Positions 32,445 through 44,374 of a stretch of 64,000 nucleotides of DNA are shown piece after piece; position 1 is the stretch's first letter, and each line of letters opens with the position of its first letter. The notes under the pieces are model-generated. The model saw only the letters and a list, made by a program, of their open reading frames with translations. It did not search any database and had not been told where the DNA came from. Location of the stretch: the NCBI GenBank assembly GCA_030220185.1, contig JASPKZ010000422.1, forward strand, positions 1,685,001 through 1,749,000. The letters are read 5' to 3'. A program made the translations under genes and the position numbers. Origin of the DNA: Diploptera punctata. Its lineage: Eukaryota > Arthropoda > Insecta > Blattodea > Blaberidae.

Positions 32445-33285
32445 GTAATACAATAAATATAAATGTATACTGTTTATTCATTCAGTTCATAATATTATGA
32501 AAATGCACTTAATTGTTTCCAGAAAATTTATTTATGCAAAATTAAGTATAGGTGTCGCCCTAATACATTTTTAGGATATTTTTACAGTTCTCAGTCCTCT
32601 CCTCAAAAACTTCGGCGCTTTCCCAGGGAAGTGCGCCACACAGCTTAAAACCCCCTGGAATGGACAATAATAAGATTGTAAAAATTCAAGAAATAAATTA
32701 CCAGGAAGTGAAAGGAGATTGGGCCGATCGGGAGGATGTTGGTGAGATAACTTGGACTAAGCAGAGATCAGATGAACAGATCTATTACAAGATGTAAGAA
32801 CCTCAGTTACAGAATTTTACTCACAGCCTGCTGTTCATATTAACATTACGTATATTGAAAACATTCATTTGTAATTTGAGTTTATAGGTATAAAGTAAAA
32901 TAAAACTTAGGAATGACTTGGGGAAAAAATGGGCGACTGAAATATAATTAGCTGCATGATCATGTTTGTCAGAACTAAAGTAAGATCAAAATTAAACGGG
33001 AAAGTGAAATTATCCTCATGTAATTGTTTTGTGTTTTTCATTACAATTTAAAGTAGGGGTTATAAGCGAAATTTGCCAAACGTTCAGACGTTCCTCAGGG
33101 ATAATAATGGAAAGTAATAATTGGAAAATAATAGCAGAGAAAGGACTGACTGGAAGAAAATGTAGTTGATCAAGACTAACAATAACAAAGAATTATATTG
33201 TAATTGGATCAACAACTTGATCGTATATTTAATACTATTCTGGCTCTATTTTACGTTGCGATTGACAACCTGATAAAATCATTGT
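32445..33285. other. Non-coding DNA
   Basis: A 45-codon frame from the ATG at 32658 is not recognised. An imperfect repeat-like tract is possible, but no gene can be supported. Confidence 0.35.
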
Positions 33286-33289
33286 CTCG

Positions 33290-33430
33290 GACCCAGCGGG
33301 CCATGATTCATTCCCCGTTAGGGACAAGTTTCCTGGGTGATTTTTTTCTTCTCATCTCTACGACAAATGTCAGAATTGTTAGGCCAAAATAGTCCCCAAA
33401 GACCATCTGACCACCATAATCGCCCATATC
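33290..33430 (+). mobile_element. SINE family D, partial
   Basis: CCCCGTTAGGGACAAGTTTC, TCTACGACAAATGTCAGAAT and GGCCAAAATAGTCCCCAAAG match the 5' half of the D body, with decay. Confidence 0.6.
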
Positions 33431-33431
33431 A

Positions 33432-34720
33432 CATTCTCCTAGTTTAGTATCAGTAAATAGTTTTAAATATTCGTTTTTATGGAGGTGGCTGCGCCATCTG
33501 GGTAAGGGCTTCCGTTTCCTTATCTGATCAAACATTTATTTGCATATGTGAACCAGAGTTAGAAAAAATCTTTCCCGATAGTTTGTGTCTCAGTAAGACA
33601 AGATGTTGTGTACTGTGGTCGAGAGATATTAAAAATTAGATATAGCAGGGCTATTAGTTAATTAGGATTTGTTGATATTGATACCCGAGCATATTTTACA
33701 TCAGCAACAATAATCAGCAATTAATTAAAACAGAAAATCAGTTAATGAATGTGTAATCACGTAAATGTGCAAACATTTGAATGGTGGTATCTCGCCTAGA
33801 AACAAAACCTTTACGTTTGGCGTTGATGACATTACTGGCATAACATATTAATGACGTAGCTGTGCTACTATAACATATTTTGTTAAATAAAATCTACTCT
33901 ATGTGAGTAAGTGCATTACAATTTGAAGATGTAACATGCAGCTGTTGTGACGTAGGATTTACGTATTCTTGAGGGCAGGTGTTTACGTTGATTATATTGG
34001 ATTGTGGGTAATTTGTCCTCATGATCACATTCCAGTGATTAGTCAGCTGCTTAATTAATATGCTCTGATATTTACAATATTTTTGATTCGTTTATAGACC
34101 TGGATCAAACGGGGTATTTCCTTCGTCCAAACTGGAAGAATATATGCTAAATTCATTTTTTTTAATGTATCCAAATGTAGATAATAATTCATTAAGAAAG
34201 TTCATAAATACTAATATAATAATTTTATTTACATACAATAATAAAGCATAGAACCAATCACAACATTAATATAGAAAAATAAGAATAAATTGGAATGCCA
34301 AGCACCAGGGTGTTTTATATTGTAACTTAACTCGAGGGGGACAAGAAATGTAAAGGTCGACCTTTAAAGAGATGGTATGAGCCATTTTGTGTCGGAACAG
34401 GCCACAGGTCTATAGGCCTACCTCGAAGACAATGATTATGATGATAATGAACTAACTCATAATAGATAATTATTCTTTTTTACCTTAGTTTAACCTCCCC
34501 TTTACCAAATAGGCCTACTTTTACATGTCCAAGTTCACCCAAACCTTACAGGGACATGACCTATCGTGGGAGGATTTTAAAATCTTGACTACGCAGATGC
34601 TTTTTGACTACACGAGGACATAGAAGGCATTCCTGATAAGTGATCTCACCACGAGACAACACAAACATTTATGACAAGAAATACTATTCACGTATACGTA
34701 CATTCGCACTAAACAAGGCG
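33432..34720. other. Non-coding DNA, possible LINE tail trace near 34340-34440
   Basis: AAAGAGATGGTATGAGCCAT...GGAACAGGCCACAGGTCTAT then an ATG/ATA-rich tail (34366-34450) resembles the end of insect LINEs that finish in (ATG)n. Low confidence. No gene. Confidence 0.3.
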
Positions 34721-34721
34721 A

Positions 34722-34902
34722 TTATGATATCACAATCGTCATATAGTGTTCGAGAACTAATTTGGTCTTAACGTTTCCTCGCACATGTCTTACAAGTGAG
34801 GAAAACATTGAATAAAACCTCACCCAGGAAACTTGTCTTGGTTGGTGATCAAACCCCGGACCCGCTGCGTCGGAGGCAACAACGTTACCGCCAGACCATA
34901 GA
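34722..34902 (-). mobile_element. SINE family D, decayed partial
   Basis: GTCTTAACGTTTCCTCGCAC, ATGTCTTACAAGTGAGGAAA and CCTCACCCAGGAAACTTGTC match the head-proximal half. The box B region (CAAACCCCGGACCCGCTGCG) has decayed. Confidence 0.65.
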
Positions 34903-35243
34903 AAGAATGTCAAATGGTTATTATTAAGAGGTAGTCTTTCAGACTCGTTCGTATTGGAGAAGCCCCAATGTCAATCGACCTATATTTTTCCCTAGTTCTT
35001 CTCAACCGTCAAGGCAAATCTTAGGATGGAATTTCATTTCTTGGAAGCATTAATATTATTTTTTTGAAAATTAGACGTGATAACGTATTTTAAAGATACT
35101 ACAATTAAAAAAAATCGCCAAGTGAAATGACAAAATCAATTCGTAGATTCACAAAGAAAAACTAAGTAATTTATAAATATATGAAATACATATTCAAATA
35201 TTTATGAAATTTAGAAAATTTCAATGAAAGTATTAAAGGAAAT

Positions 35244-35345
<102 letters not shown>

Positions 35346-35561
35346 TTCAATGTTCATTTATAATGTTACAAAGAAGAATTAATAGCTTAACCACACGCAA
35401 TGAATCTGATTAAAACTTGGAATTCTTGATCCTGGGCGTATAGATTTTAAATATATTAGATTTTTATTGAATAACTTGATGTTCTATATTAATATTATTA
35501 TTTTTTTATCTTTATCTAGAGTTTCTTGTGCTTTACTTTAATAGCAAATCAATTATATATA

Positions 35562-36659
35562 GGTGAAGATGGGGCATATTGCAACAAAAAATGTTTTGGA
35601 ATATTTAACAATTTATTAAACATTTTGAGTTAAATTTTATGTCATTGTCACAAAAGTACGCACATTCCCACATTGATATATAAAATCAAAATCTGATTTT
35701 ACCAGTAACATATTATTTTAAATAATAATCAATTGAGTTGGTGTTTACTTGATGAAAATCCATATTTATTAATTAAATAAAAATAAACCTTAAGAAGGTA
35801 CAGTGTACCGAAACAGCTGTCACTGAATTATATAATAAATATGAAAATCAAATAAAACTACGTTTTATTTTTATTTAATTAATATTTTAAATAATTTATG
35901 TAAAAAAACTGTGAGCTGTTGCAATTTATCCCGTAAAGGGGGCACATTGCAACAGCCAGAAGAATTGAAATGAAAAAATAAATTATCACAATTATTGTCT
36001 TCTTTATTTACACATTCTACACACTTGTAAAACGGGTCATAATTGGTACATAACCATTGAGAACATAATTATACTGTAGTTGCACAACCCACCATTTTCC
36101 ACAACAAGATTGGTTGCCCAAACCATTACATATAAAGGTGTAGTGCCTTTTCCCGTCTTCCTTTATAATTCATTATGTTAAGTAACTGGATAGAAACATT
36201 ACACTCGTTAGATAAACTAATTGTGAGACTTAAGCATTAAAAAAATCGCTACTAAAAACATACCAAACAATCTCGCGGGGTAAGGTTGCAAACACGCCCC
36301 AATCCACTTTCCTATATCAATTCTGTTTTCTTCCAAACAGTTAGGCTACTAGTAGTTTAAATAACTTATTCCACTATTCAACAGTAAAGTTCACTCTACA
36401 AATCGGTTATTCACTGTATTTTCAAAAAGCATAGCATATATCGTGAAGTAAAAGAGTTGTTGAAAGTCACTCACCTGTCAAGATTTCGAACAAATCGTTA
36501 GAATATAAGGAAAAACTTTCAATCGCGGTAACTATGGCGATCACATTTACGAGATGAAGAATTGAACATTTTTCCGCAGGATAGTTGCACTTGCTAGGTT
36601 TCTTCATATGAAAAATCAAGATGTTGCAATGTACCCCTGTTGCTACTTGCATCCTCCCC
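35562..36659. mobile_element. TA-flanked non-autonomous DNA element with TTGCAAY motifs
   Basis: The left end GGTGAAGATGGGGCATATTG and the right end (minus strand) GGGGAGGATGCAAGTAGCAA are imperfect inverted repeats, with TA outside both (35560-35561, 36660-36661). The motif GCA(T/C)ATTGCAAC or its complement recurs near 35574, 35916, 35943, 36283 and 36621. This layout (TA target, short inverted ends, repeated subterminal motif) mirrors the pogo-like element at 3000-4680, so a pogo-like non-autonomous element is likely. It contains a nested family P palindrome. No coding remnant is recognised. Confidence 0.55.
35727..35890. mobile_element. Palindromic element (family P), partly deleted copy
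   Basis: It shares AATCAATTGAGTTGGTGTTT and the arms with 29998-30222, but lacks about 60 bases of the left arm. The core reads CTTAAGA instead of CTGAAGA, keeping the GGTAC-AGT-GTACC hairpin and GAAA. Confidence 0.75.
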
Positions 36660-36879
36660 TATTGCTTTTCATTGTCAAATCTATAGTTTTATGTGTCATT
36701 AACTTCATATTTTTTATAATATTGCTAATATTATTCATATAATTTGTTTCGGGTAAAGTGTAGAAGATCTTGTCCTAACTTAACAATTTAAAACATTCAG
36801 ACCATAAGACCTTTTAGGATTAACACGTGGAGGATAATTGTTAGTAGACAATTACGATGACGTAGGCGTAGGTGCGTTC

Positions 36880-36990
36880 ATAAATTTCGGATGGATCTTA
36901 TGGAACTGGATATAATAAATATGGATTGGATTCAGTTGGCGTGGTCCTTACTGAATGCGGCATTGAACCTATGGGTTCCATAATGTAACA
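36880..36990 (+). pseudogene. LINE tail fragment, decayed
   Basis: One frame reads MDLMELDIINMDWIQLAWSL, LNAALNLWVP and a stop, followed within about 50 bases by an ATT run. It matches the MDLREV.W...DWI.LAQDR...AAMNLRVP pattern of RTE-type LINE ends. Confidence 0.55.
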
Positions 36991-36996
36991 TGTTTG

Positions 36997-37002
<6 letters not shown>

Positions 37003-37052
<50 letters not shown>
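37003..37052 (+). repeat. (ATT)n microsatellite
   Basis: Perfect ATT run after the LINE tail. Confidence 0.95.
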
Positions 37053-37149
37053 TCCAATTTGTATTCCGTTATAAATTAGAAGATCACAAATGGAATGTAG
37101 TTGTTAGAGATGAATTAAATTTTAGTTAAAAAATATATATTCTATATTT

Positions 37150-37560
37150 AATTAGAATTAAATGCATGGGTGTATACAGTTCAGATATCAATGTTCTGCC
37201 TTCACCGAAATGCATGTTATGCAATAACCCAGATGAAGAAATGGACGAAGGTCATCTGAAAGTGTTGTATCGGTGTCAAACATGAAGATTTTAAGATCTC
37301 AAAATTTGGAAAGCAAGACTGCTAATGACTCCAATGTTAGTTGCAGCACATTAGACAACATTAATAGTCCAGAAGCACAGAACAAGGTGGATACCACATC
37401 CAACGGATGTCAGAATCGAGGATAACGATAGTTGCAATCAGCCGACTTTTGGAAATATGGCGTGAGCAACTGTTTTTAGACAGAATGGACCAGAAGGCCT
37501 AATCCTTGATACCGATTTTTGTTTTTAAATCAGCACTTTAGAGTAAAATCGTTTCAGTTG
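37150..37560 (+). pseudogene. Possible LINE C-terminal Cys/His region, decayed
   Basis: One frame reads MGVYSSDINVLPSPKCMLCN, NPDEEMDEGHL, giving Cys-X2-Cys followed by a His. This resembles the CCHC region after the reverse transcriptase in some LINEs (CxLC...E...H...C). Downstream text (KHEDFKISKFGKQDC in another frame) continues it. Heavily frameshifted; the assignment is tentative. Confidence 0.4.
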
Positions 37561-38064
37561 ACATGTATGATAATTGAGCAGACGATCCAAGACATTCGTC
37601 ATATAAGAGTTTGAGAAAGAGATCCGAAAAATAATGTATTTTGTATTGAATAATCATGTTTATATAAATAGTGCGATTGCGTAACTTAAAGGAACTGTCT
37701 TTGACATATGTATTTGTGCTAGGAAGTTACCGGTTATTTAGTTAGTTTTCTTTGTGTAGGATTCCATCTGCCTAAAAGTGGGAATTGTACGGGCTTACAG
37801 GATTTTGCTTGCAAATTGGCCACATTGAATACAACTCACCTGGCTTGGTTTGTTATTTTAATGTCAACTGGTTCCTACCAACTGTTCTCTTCTGACAGTC
37901 AAGTCCTCTTAAATATGCATACAACTTTACGTTCCTTTCCATCTTTTACTGACATTCTCTTTTCTTTCTTCTCCTTCTTCTAGCGAATTCCGAAGGATTG
38001 TAGCTGTTGAGGTTGTTCTCAAGAAAAAAATAACGTAACTTCATAGATACAGAAAATGATCATA
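37561..38064. other. Non-coding DNA, nothing recognised
   Basis: A CT-rich tract lies near 37920-37985. No gene. Confidence 0.4.
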
Positions 38065-38067
38065 AGT

Positions 38068-39806
38068 AATGCCACGAGTGATTTCCAAATTATCGATAAA
38101 TTCACGACTCACAAGTGTTCGTGAGTTGTGAATTTACCTAAATTAATTAACTCATTTCCCAAATGGGAGTCAATGACCAATCACATTTCAATGACTTTTG
38201 ATTTACAACCAATCACAGTCGTGTTTCGCCTAAAATTTACCAACTACAGTTTAACATAATAAAGAAAGCACCTCCTTTTTAACATTCTGAATAGGTCATA
38301 GCATTATTTTACAGTGGCTGACTCCTTAAGAAATACGGCTACCAGATTGTATATATAGTGCATGAATGTCAGCACATAGCGCATGCGGAAGATAATATAA
38401 GACATTCGTAGCAATTGATTGTACCACAAAAATAAACACTATTTTCACTTTATTAAATGTATTTTTCCCAGAAAAATATAATTGTCATATTTACATCATA
38501 GGACATCAGACATTTATTCGTTAAATAGTCCTAACAAATACCACTCTTGATTTCCAGATTCTCTAGATACATTGGAAATTACTCGTGGCATTACTTATGA
38601 GAATTTGGAAATAAGAGTGGCATTTGTTAGGACTATTTAACGAATAAAATTAAGCTGTTTACTCACAAATCATTATTCAACTATAGTTATTTTAAAATAT
38701 TTATAAACTTAATGTAAAGGGCGATGTTTGAAAAGAAATGAGAAACGATTGGTACGCTTCATTTGTTTCTTTTGTTCATCACTGCAACCAAATCATATTA
38801 TGTATTGCCAAATGATCGCAATATTGTAAGAATGCACCCTAGTGGAGAAATTTATAACTAACATAATAGATATTAATTCATTTCTGATGTCCTATGATGT
38901 AAATATGTCAATTATATTTTTCTGCAACGTAATTTCCTGGAAAAGACAATCAATTGCTACAAATGTTTTTATGTTATCTCCCGCATGCGCTATGTGCTGA
39001 CATTCATGCACTATATATACAATCTGGTAGCCGTATTTCTTAAGGAGTCAGCCACTGCAAAATAATGCTATGACCTATTCAGAATGTTAAAAAGGAGGTG
39101 CTTTCTTTAATATGATAAATTTTAGTTGATAAATTCGAGGTGAAACACGATTGTGATTGGTTGTAAATCAATGATCCTAGAAATGTGATTGGTCATTGAC
39201 TCCCATTTGGGGCACGAGTTAAATAGTCATAAGTAATGCCACCAGTGATCTCCAATTTATCTAGAGGATTTGGAAATCAAGAGTGGCATTTGTTAGGACT
39301 ATTTAACTAATATTAAGCTGTTTACTGAAAAGTCATTATTTAAATATAGTTACCTGCATTTTAAAATATTTATATATTTAGTGTAAACGGCGATGTTTGA
39401 AAACAAGAAATGTGGGGTTAAGTATATTCATTGCAACTTGATCATATTAATTGCCAAATAGGATCGCAATATTGTAAGAATGCACCCTAGTGGAGAAATA
39501 ATGAAACACACCAAACTGTTTATTGTAATCAACTATATAGGTTATTAATTCTTTTTTTAGTAAACAGCACAGTAAAATCAAGGATTCTGTTCATTATTTA
39601 CTATATTCAGTGTATTTGTCGGAGAAAAATAATGCTTTGAGCTGTTCAGAATATTAAAAAGATGGAGCTTTCTTTATCACAAAACAGGAGCTGATAAAGA
39701 GAAATCTATAATGAGCGAGGTGAAACACGACTGTCATTGGTTGTAAAAGAACATCCATTGAAACGTGATTGGTCATTGACTACCATTTGGATCATGAGTT
39801 AAATAG
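38068..39806. mobile_element. Cluster of three CCAAT-box elements (family K) in +, -, - order
   Basis: Copy 1 (about 38068-38602, +), copy 2 (about 38603-39228, -) and copy 3 (about 39229-39806, -) share blocks with 22048-22685: AAATGGGAGTCAATGACC, two CCAATCAC motifs, CACCTCCTTTTTAACATTCT, TGCACTATATATACAATCTG, AATGCACCCTAGTGGAG and the subterminal hairpin CCACTCTTGATTTCC...GGAAATTACTCGTGGCAT. Copies 1 and 2 face each other, giving a palindrome of about 1.1 kb. Each junction carries GTTAAATAGTC or CATAAGTAATGCCAC. Non-coding; the class is unclear. Confidence 0.75.
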
Positions 39807-39892
39807 TCGAGATAAACGTCCTTGAATCCCGTCCATCTTCGAGGAATGTTTTCCCATGTTTAAAAAATGTTTGTTGTAAAATCCAATGCAGA

Positions 39893-39895
<3 letters not shown>

Positions 39896-39938
<43 letters not shown>
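39896..39938. repeat. (AT)n microsatellite
   Basis: Pure TA run of about 42 bases. Confidence 0.95.
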
Positions 39939-39939
<1 letters not shown>

Positions 39940-39940
<1 letters not shown>

Positions 39941-40370
39941 GAAAGGTATAATGAAAGCCAGTATTGTCCCTGCTCCAGATAAGGTGTGGGCTATAAAACT
40001 TACTGTTACCGGTATTGTGTGCTCAGAACTGCTAGCGTTTACGCAACTCCTACATCATCTTTATCAAACACCTTTACCTGAATTGTGTTTCTGCTAAAGA
40101 TAATATGTTTACTTCAAAATAGCGATTTTATTTTTTGAAACACGTTTAAATTATATCAGAAGCAATATGACTTTTATTTTTCTTGAAGGACCTAAGTAAA
40201 ATAGTTTTTATTTCTTTAAAATTGGTACATAAACATTGTTTTTCCCCCTACATTTCTAAGTAAATGTAATTATATTTATTTTCTTTGAAATTAGTAACAA
40301 AAATGTCTATTTCCATTTTCTTAACTTTATGTGCACAAGGGGTACGGCGTATATCTTTACATCATCATCA
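39940..40370. other. Non-coding DNA
   Basis: Nothing recognised. Confidence 0.4.
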
Positions 40371-40374
40371 TCAT

Positions 40375-40615
40375 TTCTGGCATTAAGGGTCTTATACTTT
40401 ACCTTAAGCTCCGTTACAATAACATCCTATTCTGTTCTTCACTTTTTGTTTCCATTTTTTAATGCCAACTCTTCTTAAATCCATCTTGTCATGGGTCTAC
40501 CGATTCTTCGCGTAGTATCCAACTTCCGAGTTCACTACTATCCTGGATATTCGGTCTGTTTTCATTCTGTCAACATGCCAGAGCCATTTACCTCTTTCAG
40601 AAAATTCTGAAGGAT
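40375..40615 (-). pseudogene. LINE reverse transcriptase C-terminal fragment
   Basis: On the minus strand RGKWLWHVDRMKTDRISRIV, VNSEVGYYAKNR, then MDLRRVGIKKWKQKVKNRIG. The W..HV.RM...R pattern and DLRRVGIK.W...... are the conserved tail of an insect LINE type distinct from the other tails here. Frameshifts and a stop interrupt it. 5' truncated. Confidence 0.65.
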
Positions 40616-40619
40616 GAAG

Positions 40620-41063
40620 CTATCATTGAAGTTATCATGAAAATTATTTTTTATAATCACCGATCTTCACCGATTTGGTATTCTATATTTCACAACGAAA
40701 AAATTCGGTATATGCTATTAAAATTAACTAAGGAAGCTCCAAAAATCATTGAAATCCGATCATTAAAAGTGGCGGTTTACCTGAAACCCGAAGTTAGAGA
40801 TTGACTCCAGCAACGCCATTTTTGTTTAATATCATTGAATACCGTACAATTTAAATAACCCTTAAATTTGTAATGTGTCCTACAAGATACATTAGAATAA
40901 TTTTACTATTTTTAATAACGTAGTGGAAAAATGAATCGTTAGATATTATTTAAATTGGTGTCAAATTGTACAACAGCTTGCGAACTTACTGTTATATATG
41001 ATTTGTTTTCACAGCCGTCCGACATGTTTAAATAACCTGGTATTAAGAGATTCACTTTCTCCT

Positions 41064-41115
<52 letters not shown>

Positions 41116-41921
41116 TTGAACCAGCAAAATGTGACTTAAAATTAGACCTGATGAGGAATTCGCTTAGTTTACCCAGTTCCCGCTTGACGTACTTTATTGC
41201 TCTATTATCAGTTATTATACCAGTGCAGGCCTGTTTATATAGATTTTGTATCTGTAATACCGATTTAACAATATAAACACATAATTCGGTGCACAGTGCT
41301 CAATTCCTATCTTTACACTTGGTTAGGTAAATTTCATGACGTGTAGAAATGTATTCGCGTTTGTTGTGATATGTGAGATTAAACAGTGTGAAAATGATAT
41401 AAGCTGCCATATTTATTCAGCTTGTATATCTCGATATATGTAATAAAATATTGTGATGCTTGTTGATTCGTTGGTCAAATCACCGCCTTTAAATTTCGCG
41501 GGCAGCAGCAGGTCTCCTTATAAGCCAATATGAGTTAGATTCGGGCCTTGTGCAAGTAAGCAAATTATCTCCCTAGATGTGCTTTCTGGATAAATCAGTT
41601 TCTAGAACAATCAGTCTGTAAGCGGGAGAATTCGAGACATGTTCAGAATGTGCATACCCTCGTATATGTGAGGGTCGGGCTAGTCAATAATATTAAATGT
41701 GGACAGAGGCCTACCGTATAAACGTGATCTAAATGTGAAGCTATCAACGTATTTAATGAACAGGACCATCAATAAATGAGACTTTTTAGCTGAAAATTAG
41801 TTGTGTATAGTCAGGTAATTATTGTGAAATAAATAAAGTGAATTTGGAAATTTGGTATAAATATTTGTGATGCGTTTTTTTTAAAGAAATTCCATTTGAA
41901 TCATACGCGAGCGATATAATA

Positions 41922-41975
<54 letters not shown>

Positions 41976-43475
41976 TTATCTCACATTTATTAATTATTTG
42001 AAATGGGAAATGTTTTTAACATTAATAGTAAACGAACTCTTATTTATAGTTTCATTTGAATGTGCTTCAGGCTATTTGCTTGTATTTATAGTTAAGCTCG
42101 TGTGTTTGTTCACGTAGGGCGAAATTGTAGAGAAATTACTTTAATTTTGTCGTTTAAAAGTCCACTCTCTCATTTATCTCAATCAATAATACGGAGTACA
42201 CTGCGATAGGTTCTATGCCTACTTCGTAAGCATAGTATAAACAAAACTAGTACAATGAGTTACCATAGGTCCTAGTATTAAATTGGGGGGGGATCTTCCC
42301 TTTGCAAAAAAAAATATTATATTGAAACAGGAAATTTATTCTGGGAAAAGCTGAGTAATTTGAAACTTATTCGTTTAGTTACTTGTTCTCTAACCTTAAT
42401 TTTTTTCTGGCAATTTATGCTTATAATTATATATTATACTTATAAAAATTGCAAACAATATAATTATATATGTCAGACAAGGATTATTTTTACATTGAAG
42501 TTCGTTTTATATTTTGTTAAATAGATCGTCAAAAGCCTTGTTAAACACTTTACGTTAAAAAATAAGAAGTAAAATTTGTTAAATCAGTTTTAATTGTATT
42601 AAAGGTATGCCGATATATGGGGCCTAACACTTGTAATTTATTTATACTTTAATAGTAATTGGAGAAAGGAGATTTCAAGTCGTAGCAGGCGTGGGAAAAT
42701 CCCATAGAATTAGTTGTTTTGAAATAAGTTTTGTAATTATGATATGTTAATTCCAAATCAAATGACTGACCTTATTAATTTTCTCACTGTGATCTAGATC
42801 ATATAATTTACATCGTACAGATTATAAAATTTGAACTTTGGTTTGGATAAAACTCTGATTTTTTAATTTAAGAAAATGTCGATAGGCGATTTGTTGATAG
42901 ACCTAATGTATCTTACACTTTGGCATACTGCTAATCACAGATACAGAATAGCCCATTATTGTGAACCCATCTATTGTGTATGGCTTTATAGTGTATTTTT
43001 TGTAAACTATTCAGAAAATTGGCTTGTAATTGACATTAAAGCGTAAAACCAATTAAAAAAAGGAGAGAAGGTGAAAATATTAACAAGTAGAGAAAAGGGG
43101 GAAGGGCAGAGAATGGTAATAAACTTGGCGTGATTAGTACTTGGATTGTTGGGCGCTTTTTTGTAGGAACAATTCAGTTCTTGCGGTAGCGTTCGAGAAT
43201 ATTATGAGAAGGTTGCGATATCAAGTGCCTGTGGTGATCAGCCCGACTGAATTTTTTCTTGATTTTGCACAGCTGTCAAGTCAGATTGTTTTACTGTGAT
43301 TAATTCCATCATTAATCATAATTTCATTAAATTTAATATCAGTTATAATCGCACAAAAATACGTACATACAAACAATAGAAACACGGAGCCTATGTGCAA
43401 ATATGATTAACGACGAAATTGCCAAAATGAACAGAAATGTTTTAAAGTAAAATGAAAATGATAAAAAGTATATCG
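40620..43475. other. Long AT-rich stretch without recognisable genes
   Basis: It contains (AT)n runs at 41067-41112 and 41933-41965, the latter followed by a short (AC)n. Short GC-richer patches near 41490 and 41640 have no coding similarity. No transposon ends or tRNA-like promoters are recognised. Confidence 0.5.
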
Positions 43476-43476
43476 C

Positions 43477-44372
43477 TTTTACACGCTTTATATTAGCTTG
43501 ACCTGTATCTATGTAACGGAATCTTTCAACGCGATTTTAACCCACTTAAAAACATTGGATCGACTTGAAACTGTGTATACTTGTAAAGGACCAATGACAA
43601 TACAATGATTTCATAATTTTTTTCTAAAATCCTAGCCAGAATCATCAGAAAATCAAAAAAAAGTGTCTGTGTAATTATGTAACCGAATCTTTCAACAGGA
43701 TTTTCACCCACTTAAAATCATTGGATCGACTTCAAACTTTGTATACTTGTAAAGGAACAGTGGCAATATAATAATTTCATAAATGTTTTCTAAAATCCAG
43801 GCCAGAATAATCAGAAAATAAAAAAAAACCGGTATAATAGGTTGCATCAACTTTTTAGTCAATCGTTATTAGAGCTCAGTTGGTAGAGCGGCAGACTGTA
43901 GTGGTATATAATTTCAATAATCATAGGTCGCTGGTTCACATCCGGCCGGGAGGATATTTTTAGAAGAGTATTACTTTTAGCTCATACTACAATAGTATCG
44001 AATTTAAAGATATTTACATTTTTATCTTATTCTGTAAAATATTAAAACTAAAAGTAAAAAATAAATAATATTTAAAAAAACTAAAACAACACGCTTTATT
44101 AGAAAACCGAACTAAAAAAAATAAAAAATTATTTCCAACATGCTTGGGATAAAATTGAAGTGGTCAACAACAAAAAAAAATCTCCAACACATTTAGAATA
44201 AAACTATCTACAAAAAAAAATAATTTTACCATCAAAAGCGTGGGGCGCTTTTTATGGTTTTTACGTTTTCTCCTTAGAGACTTTACTTTTACCAATAACT
44301 GTTTATTATCAAATATATTAATTGATATAGAGCCCACGCTTTTGATGGTAAAATTATTTTTTTGTAGATAAC
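43477..44372 (-). mobile_element. Family T composite element, inverted copy
   Basis: Inverted relative to 23812-25210: two 165-bp units (43500-43830), the tRNA-Tyr-like module (43862-43955, +), the AGAAGAGTATTACTTTTAGC block, the full hairpin arm (44090-44250), the loop, and only the first ~50 bp of the second arm. The second arm is cut by the Tc1 insertion at TA 44373. The outer end TTTTACACGCTTTATATTAG matches the far end of the other copy exactly. Confidence 0.8.
43862..43955 (+). tRNA. tRNA-Tyr-like pseudogene with intron
   Basis: GAGCTCAGTTGGTAGAGCGG (D arm/box A) is followed by CAGACTGTAG, where GTA is the Tyr anticodon. Then comes an intron-like insert (TGGTATATAATTTCAATA), ATCATAGGTCGCTGGTTCAC and ATCCGGC. 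Keeping the intron between anticodon and T arm identifies tRNA-Tyr. The acceptor stem does not pair and the T-loop has CAC for GAA, so it is probably not a functional tRNA. It may still supply a pol III promoter. Confidence 0.65.
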
Positions 44373-44374
44373 TA

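Noticed and set aside
32658..32795. 45-codon frame beginning MDNNKIVKIQEINYQEVKGD
   Set aside because: Attractive composition, but short and without recognised similarity. The GGTGAG inside it could be a donor, but nothing else supports an exon.
43862..43955. Functional tRNA-Tyr gene
   Set aside because: The acceptor stem does not pair, the T-loop is altered, and the sequence is part of a repeated mobile element.
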